Below the pieces are notes generated by a model that was not told where the DNA came from, made no database searches, and worked only from the letters and a program-made list of their open reading frames with translations. A program made the translations under genes and the position numbers. A DNA stretch of 64,000 nucleotides, taken from contig CALYLW010000056.1 in the NCBI GenBank assembly GCA_944989445.1, positions 469,948 to 533,947 on the forward strand. The letters run 5' to 3'. Numbering within the stretch: the first letter of the stretch is position 1; each line of letters starts with the position of its first letter. Origin of the DNA: Ampullaceana balthica. Its lineage: Eukaryota; Mollusca; Gastropoda; Lymnaeidae. Shown one piece after another: positions 37,401 to 47,700 of this stretch.

Positions 37401-40400
37401 AACGGACAAATAGTACACAAATGAAACGAATAAAACGAAATAATAGAAAAAAACACTTAGCTGCGGTGAAATCCAAGTAGTCCAGTAAAGATAAAGCAAG
37501 GAGAGAAAAGTAAGAGCTTAAATAGGAAAGGAAAGGGTGGGTGTGGCCAATCAATCAGCTTGTCAGTGCGAACACAACGTTGATCCCATGTGGTGTAAGA
37601 GTCCCATATTCATGGATTAGTCTATTCTCCAGACTGACCCGGCCGGGTGTGTTTGTACAAGAAACCAAGGCGATGACAGACATGTCATCGACGCCCATGT
37701 GGTCCCGTCCATTGAAGTGTCGGGAGACAGGACACTGTTTGTCTTGTTTAATGGCCCGTACATGTTCCGCGATACGGCAAGAGAGTAACCTCCCCGTTTC
37801 ACCAATGTACTTCAAAGGACAGCGCTTACACACAATGGTGTAGACCACATTGCGGCTAGTACAAAGATAGCCATTCCTAATCTTGAATGTCCCCTTAGGG
37901 AAGACAATCTGGTCCGTCTGGGTAACAAAGGGACATGTCTTGCAGCGATTACGACCACATGGCTTAGTGCCCAGATGGGAGGACGGAATAAGCAGACGGC
38001 TACGAACCAATAGGTCTCGCAGATTTTTGTCCCTCCTGAATACAATGAGGGGTGGGGTGGAAAATATGTTGTTTGTCTCAGGGTCCGCGAGGAGGATGGT
38101 GCGATTTTTCACAAATATTTCCTTTGCTCTGATGTTGTGGGGATGGTATGTGAGCACCAATTTGCTCCTTTCATTACTATCACCACATGGGATCAACGTT
38201 GTGTTCGCACTGACAAGCTGATTGATTGGCCACACCCACCCTTTCCTTTCCTATTTAAGCTCTTACTTTTCTCTCCTTGCTTTATCTTTACTGGACTACT
38301 TGGATTTCACCGCAGCTAAGTGTTTTTTTCTATTATTTCGTTTTATTCGTTTCATTTGTGTACTATTTGTCCGTTGAAGAAGGCTCTTTGCCGAAACGTT
38401 CGCTGTTGTGTTACGTCCTGTCAGGCCTACTAATACCCTGTTTTTATTTTATGCATTTACCTTTTTAAAAGCCTGATTGCAGTCTCACTCCCATTACTTT
38501 ATCAAATATAGTCTATTTCCTTGTTTGAAAGAGTTAATTTTAAATTCATACAAGACTGATAAATAAAATGAAAAGAGTTAGTTACAATTGTTATTTATTA
38601 TTTTTATAGTTCCTTTTTATTTTATTTCTTCCATTTAGCAGTTTTTTCAATGAGAACATTTCTAAAAACATATTTTTTATTTTACTTGGTAAATTTGACT
38701 ATCTGCTCTGTCAATTTGAAGGGGAAAAAAGAAAACAGTAAAATTAAGTTCTTATAAAACTGCACCTAGTGAAATGTTTGAAGTAGAGAGTAGAGGTAAA
38801 CAAATAAGTACGGCTGCGGAAATTAACAATTAATCAATCGATTAATTGTTAAAATTTTAAATCGATTTAAATTAACTTGATCGATTAAAATTTAAGAAAA
38901 TATTTCTTTTCTTTTTTTCCAATTTATTAATAGTTTATATTTTTTGTTACTTACATACTTTTCCCACGTATTATTATTATTATTTATTTAAACGTGCATA
39001 CGTAAACTAAAAAATTTTTCTTCCTCATTTCTTGCCTAGCAGAATGAATTTACTATGTTACGTCACTAAATTTGGGAGCCATGGAATTACCGTGACTTAG
39101 GCGATTTCGTGAAATAATGAATCGCAACTTAACGGGATCTATGTATGCGTTATAAAAATATAATTAATCAAAATTAATCAATTAATCGATTAAATTTTCA
39201 CCCGATTAATCGATTTTTTTTAAAATCGTTACCAGCCCTACAAATAAGTTTAAGATAGTTACTATTATCAATCGTGTATTTCTCTTATCAAATTGATCAA
39301 TCACTTTTAGTCTTTGATAAATTATAAATATCAATTACATTCAAATTTTAATGTGGCCCACGCAAATTGTTTTTCATCTTCTTTTATTGTATCTTTATCT
39401 TCATAATTTTCACTTCCCCAAAAAAACTTTTTAAATTTTATAACTTTTTAAAATGTCTTTAAAAATATCCTGTCATTATTTTGTTCTAATTATCCGCCCA
39501 CCTTTTTCTTTAAATTGATTTTTCCCCTGTTAACAATTAAACGCTGGTATATTAATTGTTTGCTTTCTATATTTTGATAATTTTACATTGATTAAAATTA
39601 ATTTATTATTAAGGATTGTGATATGAATGTAATGTGAATGTTATATGAAAACTACACGCCCTATGACGAGTAGGTTAACACTTAGCATCTTATGTTGTCA
39701 GAGTTTAACATGTGCCTTTTTTTCTCACATTTTCAGTGTCAACTTAAATTATAACTTCCTTTCTGCTTAAAAATAATGTTTTATATTCGCTTTTTTTTTC
39801 CTTTTGTAAACTTGATTTTAATATTACTAAACGGTTCTGGTTAAGAAATTATTTTGAAAAATTATTTGAGGATTTGAACCTGAATAGCGTAGATCAATTC
39901 TCAAATTCTGGACCACAGTAATGTCGAGTGCGTTCAATGGCGCTCAGACACAATTTAGAAATTGAGGCAAGGGCATAAACAGTTTTATAGTATGATGATT
40001 TTTGATCGAGTTTGGATTAACTTATTGTTGTCATTCTTGTTTGGGGCAGTCCATAAAGTACGTCATGCTATTTTTGACCATTTTTACCCCCCTCCCCCCT
40101 TGTCACAAATGTCGGACCCCCCCCCCTAAAGTACGTCACACTTTCAAACAAAAATGTTTGTTTTTATTAACAAAATAATTAAAATTTAATATAAAACACC
40201 ATGACGTCACTCATGGCCGGACACCCCCCCCCCTCCACCCTGTGACAATTTACTGTCACACTTTCTTACACCCCCCCCCCTCTGGAGCGTGACGTTCTTT
40301 ATGGACGGCCCTTTGATGTTTAACGCATCATTTGGTGTGGTCACGTGAGCATGAGTTATCATTCTTGTTTAATATTTTTAATTAGCTCCGTCTAAAACGT

Positions 40401-43400
40401 TGCTAAAATTTGTTTCGAACGACGTAATTTGTGTTTGGTTTATCTCAGCTGTAACATGAGACTATTCACCCCTGACCTTTTCCGGCTGCACTTACTTGAT
40501 GTAGTTGAAATAAAATACATGTGATGTATCGGTATGCATATTGTTTAGTGGCGCGGCAAGAGGGGTCTACGCCCAGGGTGATAAGTTTGTCTTAAATGGG
40601 GTGAGTGTCATTTTAGGCAGACATGTTTATTATTATGGGGGCGACAAAATTAATTGCCTCCCCGGGTGTTCCCTTGCTCTAGCTACGCCACTGCTTATAC
40701 TTTCAATTTTACAAACACCCGGGTAAGTGGTTGTTCATTTAGGTTAATGTTGGTTGTGAATTTTTGTGTGAAACTCGTCAGTTGTAACATTTTATAGAGA
40801 AGATAGCAGTGTAAAGATTTTTATTTTCCCCATTAAAAAATGTTATGTTCATGTAAACGCAAAGCATTTGAAACCCTCATTAGAAATGTTACCATAAACA
40901 GCAAAACACTTTAATGTGATCGAAAACAATACAACAGATATATTTTTCTGGAGTATACATTTTAAGCATAATTTTTTTGTTCCCTAATATTTTATTTATT
41001 TTATTATTATTATTTTTTTACATTTGCTTCTATGATAACTTAAAATAAAGCATTTAATCATTCAGTCATCATCACAATTACTTCTTAAGGGTATGCTAAT
41101 GTGTAAATATCTAGAGTCAATAGCATACTATACAATATAATAATAAAAAGTATAATACTATATAATAAATATATATAATTTTCTAAAACTTGTGAAAATG
41201 AGAAAATTCAAATAATATTGCAAAATCTCTGATGAAAGCACATGTAGTTTTTTAAATCTTTTTTTTTAATTAAAAGAACAATGTTTAAGTTTTGTTTTAC
41301 AAAATTTCTTTTACAAGAACCTTCAGTTTTAAGATATCTTTTAGGAAGATTTTAAATTGGTAGATATCAGTTACTATCTCTTTGAAAAATATCTAAGTCC
41401 TAACTTCAGTGCTATCAAAAGTAAACTCACATTGAATAGTCAGACTTTATTGATTACACTTACGTTACATTTTATCTTCCAGGAATATTTATTAATATAA
41501 AAAACACAATATTCTATTTTTTTTTAAACTTTAAAAAAAATTAAAACAATAAATTAAAGCTTTAATTTGTTTTTATCTACACAATTCATTTGTGTATCTT
41601 GTATTTCATTTGAAAGTTTTATCGCAGTCCCATTCTCAATGATAAAAGTCTACAACATAACCATCTTAACCATCGAATTTATTTTTAAAAATAATATAAA
41701 TGTATGTATTTTTTAATTGCCATTTTTAAATGTTGATACTGACTTTCTTACGGTGTCTTTATACTTCCAGCTGTTTGTGGACGGATGTGTCAAAATGGTG
41801 GTCACTGTTTACCAGAGGGCTATTGTTGGTGCACTCTGGGTTTCTATGGAGATGCTTGTGAATATCGTGAGTCATGTGCTCTAAAAGACTAATTGAAAAC
41901 ATATTTAATCAATATGGCAGTTTTTTTTTAAAAACAATCCTGGTCTAGCTCATTTAAATTTAATAAGGAAATTACTTTTTTTTTAATTCTTAAAATTTAA
42001 TCAATCCTTTTGTGGACAAATTATTGTTTTACGAAATATTAATCATTAAATGCTTATAAATGCTACTACTTATTGAGAAAAGATCATTGTAATTAAAAAA
42101 TAATTTAAGATTTTAAGAACTTAACTAGGCTACTAATTAAACGACAAAAATTTAAAAAGTTAAGACAAACATTTCTTCAACTACTGTCAAACTCTGATTA
42201 TAACACAACTTAAAGAGCAAATAACCAAAAAGAATGTGGAATTAAGTATCACTATTTAAATTTAACTAATTTCTCTCTTTCAGACCAGTGCAGCCCCATG
42301 TGTTTAAATGGTGGGACATGTACAGGATTGAACCATTGTCTGTGTACAGATACGTTCTCTGGAACCATATGTGGTATGTAGATGTGTGTAATGCTTGGTT
42401 TATGTATGAAAGAATAATCTCATTCTTTTGATCTTTTTAATGTAGGTATATAATTAATAATTATTAGTAAAATGTCATTAATTTTTAACCCTGAGGTTTC
42501 AATGCAAATTTTTTCTAAAATTCTAACCTGAAATTAATTTTCAAAAATGATATTTTATTGCATTTAAAATCTTTCAATAAAAAAAATAAATAAATCTTTT
42601 CGAGCAGAATAACCATGAAACCAACTTCTATCATTCCTGCTAAAAAAATATTACAAATTTTGTAGTATTTTGCATTTATCAAAATTTTGTAATTTTTAAA
42701 ATTTAATTGACACATTCAATTAAAAATTTTCTTTAGAAAAAAAAGAAGATGTGGACAGGGGTAAAAGAAGTAAAGAAGATGAGCAAAAAGGAAATCGAAA
42801 GACAACTCAGAAACCACCAAAGAAGGTTCCAGTTAACAAGGGTGCGTATTTTTCTTAAGGGATCAGAAAATAGTTGTTGGATTGTCAGACACTTAAGAAA
42901 AGTTTATTATAAGAACATAATTCAATGGTCTGTGTAAATTTAATTTTATATAAGTTTGCAGTTTGATTATAAGTTAATCTAAAGTTATAACCTAACATTT
43001 AGTAACAAGACAATAAACAAATTCAACTTAAATTAAGATACATGTATTTAAACAATTTTTTAATTTTGATATTGAAATAGATATTTGGTCCCCATTAATT
43101 TCTATTCCTATTCCGAAGCCCTATAATTTTTATTATTTTAATGTTTTCTTATTTTTAATGGTTGGTTTAAAAATATAAATAAACATATATATATAAAAAA
43201 AGATTTTAAAAAAAACGCTTTTGCACTTGAAAGAAGAAAATAAAAATTGTATGAATATTAATAAACATTAAAGTTTCACAACTTTGATTATATACATGCT
43301 ACTATCATATTAATTACAAATATTTATCTATATCCACCTGAAATCATAGAAATTTTTTTTCTCCATCTTTTAAGCGCAAAAGCGTTTTTGAAAAATCTAT

Positions 43401-44285
43401 TTTTATATATATATATTTTTATTATTTTATTTTCTTCTTTTTAGTGCACCTTCTTTATGTAAATAAAAGCGTGTCCATTTTAAAAAAACATTTTTTAAAA
43501 AGTATTTTATTTTAAAATGTGGGGGTGAGAAGGGCCATAATTGATGAAGATATTGTATTATCATGTCATAAACACGGGGAATGTGGTCATAGATGGCTGG
43601 GGTGAACTCCGGTGGCACGTGGATGTCAACAATAGCAGATGGATACAGATGATATATAGAGATAAAATAAAAATGCATTAATTTTATTACGGTACATTCG
43701 ATCGATCTGAAATTTTGATACAATGCATTGTTATCCAAGATCTATCGGTGGTAAAAATTTGAGATCTCTAGGACCATCAGAAATTAATTTTACGTTACAA
43801 GATTTGACGGATACAACATACAACATACAGGCAGTGTGACTTAAATAAAAGCCTGTAATGAAATTGTTTATCAAATCTGAAGTTTTCACTAATTTTAATA
43901 TTTGGTCTCTTATGCCTTGCCCTAATTTCTAGGGCAAGTAGCAACACTTAGACTTCAAAATAATTCTTTTTTTTCCCTTTCTTATATAGGAATAGATGGA
44001 AAGCTACGTAAGGCAGAGAAAAGGTTGTTGAAAATTATTTTCAGGCGCTCCCAAAAATGGGTAATGTCAAATGAAGAACGCCAAGCTCTCAACAAACTAA
44101 ATACAAAATCTGAGACAGAGGACCTCAAATTACAGGAACGACGCTACCTCATCAAGTTTCTCACACGAGAACGCAAACACCTCACCAGTAAAGACAAAAC
44201 AAAATTAAAACGCTTTAAAAATTTAATCAGAAAAGTGAAGAATCGTCAGCAGAAACCAAGGAATAGGAGATTGTATAATAAATGA
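25326..44285 (+). CDS. WIF1: WIF1/Shifted-like secreted protein, 3' eight exons (5' end missing)
   Basis: Spliced exons: 25326-25428, 26167-26310, 29634-29738, 33022-33117, 41771-41866, 42284-42373, 42737-42841, 43990-44285. They join in frame into 344 residues. Residues 1-82 resemble the second half of a WIF domain (Y.Y.F..SLD, PLLG.IP, then V.Q...PC.GK..GVA). Residues 83-211 are four six-cysteine EGF-like domains, and 212-344 a Lys/Arg-rich tail. This order is that of Wnt inhibitory factor 1 and insect Shifted, secreted proteins that bind Wnts or assist Hedgehog spread through heparan sulfate proteoglycans. Known relatives have five EGF domains; only four are visible here. Every internal junction is phase 1, so EGF exons could be gained or lost without a frameshift. 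The start codon, signal peptide and first WIF half must lie further 5' or escaped recognition. Confidence in the family is high; the exact role in this animal is inferred. Confidence 0.92.
25429..26166. other. WIF1-like intron, no feature
   Basis: AT-rich intron with a C-run at 26100; nothing else recognised. Confidence 0.5.
26167..26310 (+). CDS. WIF1: WIF1-like exon: end of WIF domain
   Basis: Acceptor ctccag, donor GTGAGT, 144 nt, phase 1 to phase 1. It encodes VFQITIPCKGKEKGVASL through EFRLKKQCNIF. The two cysteines (IPC and KQC) sit where WIF domains carry a conserved disulphide pair. A second acceptor-like TTTCAG seven bases inside would delete VFQ and break the frame, so the first AG was chosen. 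Confidence 0.9.
26311..29633. other. WIF1-like intron: GC-rich block, small repeats
   Basis: 26500-26960 is GC- and CpG-rich against AT-rich surroundings, with no recognised product. 27985-28120 starts ggcgtagctaggggg and looks like an old element. 28480-28845 holds diverged repeats around cacgcccc and cccgcc. 28880-29110 has loose ccaaacaatact-like repeats. Confidence 0.4.
29634..29738 (+). CDS. WIF1: WIF1-like exon: EGF-like domain 1
   Basis: Acceptor atcctttag, donor GTATAC. It encodes SSLCRPGCRNGGTCNPYGVC followed by ECPQGYKGVLCDI, with six cysteines in the C.x3.C.x5.C.x5.C.x1.C.x8.C spacing typical of WIF1/tenascin EGF repeats. Phase 1 at both ends. A 28-bp minisatellite begins about 40 bases into the following intron. 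Confidence 0.93.
29770..30330. repeat. 28/24-bp minisatellite in WIF1-like intron, about 20 copies
   Basis: Unit aatgaatgtccatctatctg, tatgttcc; a variant lacks tgta. It starts just after EGF exon 1. Confidence 0.93.
30331..31439. other. WIF1-like intron: 3-copy repeat and element end
   Basis: cctaacacattgtcggaggc and gtggc repeat three times at 30940-31045. cgctaacgcctctg at 31181-31194 resembles the right end of a hAT-like element. Confidence 0.4.
31440..31730. repeat. 25-bp minisatellite, about 10 copies
   Basis: Unit cagacctaaccacatgagac, cgtgt, with ctctc variants. Confidence 0.93.
32185..32360. repeat. About 52-bp minisatellite, 3-4 copies
   Basis: Unit ttcggttttgatttaaaact followed by atttttccaatcattcttct. 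Confidence 0.85.
32361..33021. other. WIF1-like intron, no feature
   Basis: AT-rich with a G-run near 32597; no element recognised before EGF exon 2. Confidence 0.45.
33022..33117 (+). CDS. WIF1: WIF1-like exon: EGF-like domain 2
   Basis: Acceptor acctttcag, donor GTACTT, 96 nt, phase 1 to 1. It encodes LCTPACQNNGTCISPATC then ACPPGYHGDYCEK, six cysteines. The next intron is the largest in the gene (8.65 kb). It holds a 28-bp array, the 43-bp satellite, a Penelope-like copy and a MITE. Confidence 0.93.
33303..33612. repeat. 28-bp minisatellite, 11 copies
   Basis: Unit gatgtctgtacaagtcaagg, tttaacat, almost identical across copies. Confidence 0.97.
33613..34181. other. WIF1-like intron, no feature
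   Basis: AT-rich spacer between two arrays. Confidence 0.45.
34182..37098. repeat. 43-bp satellite array, about 67 copies, with higher-order structure
   Basis: Unit agtcccaacgtgatcaaaga, cttataatggctacttaagg, agt. The length is strictly kept. Variants (aggatgg, atgatgg, atgggtac, ggtgt, ggttt, ggact with aaacg) recur in the same order in several places, for example the three-unit block at 34680-34800, 34850-34970 and 35370-35480. It lies wholly inside the intron between EGF exons 2 and 3. Confidence 0.98.
37315..38498 (-). mobile_element. Penelope-like element, endonuclease-only copy with inverted arms
   Basis: Perfect 12-bp duplication ttatcaaatata at 37303-37314 and 38499-38510. Arms 37315-37590 and 38186-38461 are inverted copies (about 276 bp), and each contains a degenerate hammerhead-like segment (gaaggctctttgccgaaacg). 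Between them lies the GIY-YIG ORF. A tail ending aagcctgattgcagtctcac follows the right arm only. No reverse transcriptase is present. Confidence 0.85.
37555..38235 (-). CDS. GIY-YIG endonuclease domain of a Penelope-like element, 226 aa
   Basis: Residues 131-150 read VYTIVCKRCPLKYIGETGRL, the GIY-YIG core of Penelope-like endonucleases. The conserved Arg follows (SCRIAEHVRAI), and a Glu sits in SLENRLIHEYGTL. A CGRNRCKTC cluster precedes the domain, as in Neptune/Poseidon-type elements. The first and last codons lie in the inverted arms. The frame is intact, with no RT upstream, so it is a truncated element protein and not a host gene. The N-terminal Met is arbitrary. Confidence 0.85.
   Translation of the reverse strand: MWPINQLVSANTTLIPCGDSNERSKLVLTYHPHNIRAKEIFVKNRTILLADPETNNIFSTPPLIVFRRDKNLRDLLVRSRLLIPSSHLGTKPCGRNRCKTCPFVTQTDQIVFPKGTFKIRNGYLCTSRNVVYTIVCKRCPLKYIGETGRLLSCRIAEHVRAIKQDKQCPVSRHFNGRDHMGVDDMSVIALVSCTNTPGRVSLENRLIHEYGTLTPHGINVVFALTS
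38810..39239. mobile_element. AT-rich small transposon with atcgattaa-rich ends
   Basis: Flanked by acaaataagt at 38800-38809 and 39240-39249. The ends are imperfect inverted repeats (acggctgcgg...; inverted agggctggta...), each followed by attaatcgatta motifs. A related one-sided fragment lies at 50020-50115. No ORF. Confidence 0.65.
39250..40042. other. WIF1-like intron, no feature
   Basis: AT-rich intron sequence. Confidence 0.45.
40043..40311. mobile_element. 269-bp MITE, copy 2
   Basis: Ends GGGGCAGTCCATAAAGTACG and the inverted GGGCCGTCCATAAAGAACG. TTT is on both sides. The interior matches 6363-6629, including the ttaacaaaataattaaaatt centre. Confidence 0.85.
40547..40693. mobile_element. 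Small element with AGTGGCG termini
   Basis: Starts agtggcgcggcaagag and ends ctctagctacgccactg, inverted repeats of about 16 bp around a 115-bp core. No clear target duplication. Confidence 0.45.
40694..41770. other. WIF1-like intron; Penelope-like tail at 41555-41640
   Basis: AT-rich. cacaattcatttgtgtatc through gttttatcgcagtcccattc matches the end of the 4910-5160 element in + orientation; otherwise nothing. Confidence 0.45.
41771..41866 (+). CDS. WIF1: WIF1-like exon: EGF-like domain 3
   Basis: Acceptor atacttccag, donor GTGAGT, 96 nt, phase 1 to 1. It encodes VCGRMCQNGGHCLPEGYC then WCTLGFYGDACEY, six cysteines. The bulky Trp between cysteines 4 and 5 differs from the usual small or polar residue there. 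Confidence 0.92.
42284..42373 (+). CDS. WIF1: WIF1-like exon: EGF-like domain 4
   Basis: Acceptor tctctttcag, donor GTATGT, 90 nt, phase 1 to 1. It encodes QCSPMCLNGGTCTGLNHC then LCTDTFSGTIC. The exon ends right after the sixth cysteine. The loop between cysteines 5 and 6 lacks the usual Gly-Tyr/Phe pair (DTFSG), so this is the most divergent of the four domains. No fifth EGF exon is visible before the tail exons. Confidence 0.9.
42737..42841 (+). CDS. WIF1: WIF1-like exon: charged linker of tail
   Basis: Acceptor ttttctttag, donor GTGCGT, 105 nt, phase 1 to 1. It encodes a hydrophilic stretch starting EKKEDVDRGKRSKEDEQKG and ending KPPKKVPVNK, with no cysteines. Assignment rests on phase-compatible consensus splice sites on both sides and on its position between EGF4 and the last exon. 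GKRSK could be a furin-type basic cleavage site (inference). Confidence 0.75.
42842..43989. repeat. WIF1-like intron with dispersed inverted-repeat element
   Basis: 43185-43255 and 43370-43445 are inverted copies around aaaacgcttttgcac. 43685-43795 (caagatctatcggtggtaaa, then gagatctctaggaccatcag) is repeated at 53896-54035 and inverted at 54780-54870. It looks like a TE family with long arms; no ORF. Confidence 0.6.
43990..44285 (+). CDS. WIF1: WIF1-like last exon: strongly basic C-terminal tail, stop TGA
   Basis: Acceptor ttcttatatag; open for 98 codons to TGA at 44283-44285. The product is rich in Lys and Arg (KRLLKIIFRRSQKW, RERKHLTSKDKTKLKRFKN, RKVKNRQQKPRNRR) with no cysteines, and looks largely helical and heparin-binding. 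The known WIF1 C-terminus is shorter and less basic. An AATAAA at 44494-44499 is a plausible poly(A) signal. Confidence 0.8.
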
Positions 44286-44493
44286 ATAGCAAGAGGTTTT
44301 ACAAGTTAAGTACAAAATGTTGAACAAGTTAAGTACAAGAGATTGTACAGGTTATGTACCAGTAGTTGCACAGCTACTCAATTGGATTCTTGCCTTGTCA
44401 GAAGAAAAAGAGTGTTCATGTAACATGAAATTTTGTGATTTTGTATTCCTAACAAGGCACCAATCAAAGGCAGAGTCAACATGATGTATTTAT

Positions 44494-44499
44494 AATAAA
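44494..44499 (+). promoter_or_regulatory. Candidate poly(A) signal of the WIF1-like gene
   Basis: AATAAA lies 209 bases after the stop codon. It is one of several in an AT-rich 3' flank, so its use is unproven. Confidence 0.35.
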
Positions 44500-44635
44500 T
44501 CAAAGACTCTAAAAAATAATTTTATTTTTGACTGTGGCAAGAACTTAACATAGATGACTTTGATTTTTCTATGTTTTCTGGATGATTGACCAAACAATTT
44601 CATAACAAATGTTTTATTGTTAAAAGAACAACATT

Positions 44636-44747
44636 AAAATCTCTAGTAAAAATGCAAGACTACATATAAACCATGGATAAGTGTAGGAAGTAGGATGCAA
44701 TAATCTTCTGTATAGAAGGAGCATCTGTAATATATAAGATAAGAAGT
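44636..44747 (+). mobile_element. 3' end of a non-LTR retrotransposon, copy D
   Basis: gcaataatcttctgtataga, aggagcatctgtaa and a short ataagataag tail match copies B and C; the most diverged copy. Confidence 0.65.
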
Positions 44748-47700
44748 GGCAAAGGCACTACATTAAAACTGTCAATATGTCATCTCATTAGTACAGTTTT
44801 TAAAAAAAACAAAGTTAAGAAATTGACGTAATAAAAAAATTCTTTGCTATTTAAGCTGACTTGACTCTGAAATTTAACAATTTACTTACATGTATTTCAT
44901 TTAAAATTTGACTTTTACTGTATCAAACTGAAATCAATCACACCAGGAAATTTGTTTATCAAATTTTGTTGTTTCTATACTTCAAACTAATATAATCTTC
45001 TTTAAAACTAAATATCTAGGTACTTTTTCATTAAAAAAATGTTCTTTAAGCTTTTCTTTTGGATTTCTTGCTAGTCCATTAGTGTAGGTGTTAAGTGAAA
45101 TATACTCCTGACAACCTAAGAATAAACAGGAATTCAGGGACAACTGGTGACTGTGTAGCTGTGAAGGCATATTGTCATGACATCCTTTTGAATATGTAGA
45201 TGTCAAAGGGAAATAGCTCTGACAACCTTTTAATGTGTGGTGTTGTAGGATCATAGTCCTGACAATCTACTACTAGTCTAACATTAATTGGGTGTTGAAT
45301 TGGTTGTGAAAGTTTCAATATATCTTTTTAACTTACAGTTTCCACTTAATATGTCATTCAAAATACATGTATGAAAAAGTGATAATCTTACTGAGCTAAG
45401 TTGTAACTTTTTACATGTTGTCATTGTGTGTTCAAATTTTTAATCTTTTTGTTTTAAGAATATGTAGTTTATTCAGAGGAGTTAAGGAACTTTTCTTCCT
45501 GAGAGTGAACCACGTTTTAAGTGTTTTTTCTTCTTTATTTATTAGTCCCCATCTATTGTCATGTTAATATATAAATATATATATTGTCATGTTCACATTT
45601 CTGTTGTAAGAAACTTGTAAAATGATTAACTGTATTCTCTAGATGATATCACAAATTGTATTTTTATTAATCCCTACCACTGTAACTTCTGAGAATAAAA
45701 CCAATAGATGATGTTAAATATCTTAATGTGTTATGTTCATCAGTAATGAAAAGGTTAATTTATTGTATTCAATGTTTTTTTTCACTCCCAGAACATGTCA
45801 AGCCACCCTGAGATAGTTATGAAAAATTGAAGCTTTTCAGTCTATATAAGACATTTGCAATGATTTATACATTTCTTTTGAATTTAATTACAAAAACAAA
45901 GTAATTTGTTTACATGAAATAAAATAAAAACAATTATAGCAGGCATACATTTTCCAAGAATTTTTTTTTAAAGTTGTTTTAAAACGATTTTTATTACTGT
46001 AAAATATTTATTTGATGCATCTTTAGGCATGCATCAGTGATGCCAAATACACACTTTACCAAGATTTTTGTTATTGGAACAATTTATTGAATTATTGATT
46101 GTTCTAATGAAAACTTTAAAATATATTTAAAAATAAAATAAAATAGATAGTACTAGCATGTCAAGAACTTATTCTTGCCTCATTTAAGTTAATTTTATAA
46201 ATGAGTCTTATCTACCACACTGCCTTTCTCAGCAGTTGAATATAATTGATTATATTGATTATAAACTTGCCAAAGTTTAAAGATGGTGGTGTAATTTAAA
46301 CGCGTATATATGGTGTTGAAAGAGTAAGGGTGTAAGTATCACCTGAATATAAATTAAATACATATTTCTTATTTAAGTTGTGTTTTTTAAAATTTTATTT
46401 ACTTTAGTTGGAAAATGGTACATTTATTTACTAATTTGCACCTATTTACATGTTTTATTTTTTAAAATAATTATTTTGTTAAGCTATTAACCTTGAATAT
46501 TTGTCATTTTCATTGTTTTATCATGCTAGTTGTTATGACTCATGTCTTGTGATTTAATTATGGAACATTTAACCAGTCAGGTTTTATATAAAAAAAACCA
46601 AATACCTCATTTTTGTTGAAATCGCCAAAAGCATAATGTTACTTGCATTTTACATTTGTATGATCATCATTTTTCATGTTGACTGACAATGTTTTATGTA
46701 ATCTATGTGTTCTACCAAAGGCTTTTTGCATTGCATAGGTTTTTCACAGACCATTTTCTAAACTTGAATAAATTTTTGCACTATAGTTCTTACTGAACCC
46801 ATGGATATATGGAATATTTGATAGAAATAACAATTCATTTAAATTAATTATTTTCACAAATATTCAAGATTACTTTGAGGTTAAATCTAGTTTTTTTTTA
46901 GTATAAATTACGTAAATATTTAATTAATATGAACTTCAAATATAAGTGCTAGTGGCTAGTGGTTAAGACTATCATCTTTTCAACATCATCTTGTCGGCAC
47001 TTGGTTTTGGTTCTTTTTGTAATTACTATTGTCCAAATCTGATAATATTTTTCTAGGCTTCTAAGCCTTCATCTTCAGTTAAAAATTATTCAACTAAAAT
47101 CTGACCAAATCACCCCATCCCATATAACATCATTGATACAAATTTTGAAAGCAACTAATAAATTAATTATTCTAGAAAAGTTTAAATCTGACCTCTCAAT
47201 ACAATCTATGTCACAAACTAACTATTGAACTCCTATACTATAACACAAACTATTAAAATACCTTCTTAACTACATATGTTGCTATAATATGTGAATTTTG
47301 TAACATAGCTTACAGATTCATAGAGCTCAACTTGTTTTTGCTAATCAGGTCTTTACAGTACAACATCAAACATTTATTTCATTAATAATATTAAATTTAA
47401 TTTATCGTAAAGAAAACAGAAAATCACAATTAATACATGGTACCTTTTCCAGAATATATACAGGGTTTAAGAAACCTGAAGATATAAAAATAAAAACAAT
47501 TTTTTTAAAATTCAGAAATTTATCATTGATTTTTCTCCTTCACTTTATTTATAAAATAAATGCAAAAAAAAATTGTTTGCTCTGACAATCATGAAAAATG
47601 TACATCAAGTGAGACTATTGTAAAGTTGAAATTGCAGTTAGTTACATTATGGAAGTCCAGTGTATTGTATGCATTTAACTTCATGTAGTATTTTGTGGCC

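Noticed and set aside
37541..38319. Plus-strand open frames over the Penelope-like copy
   Set aside because: Shadows of the minus-strand GIY-YIG frame and of the inverted arms.
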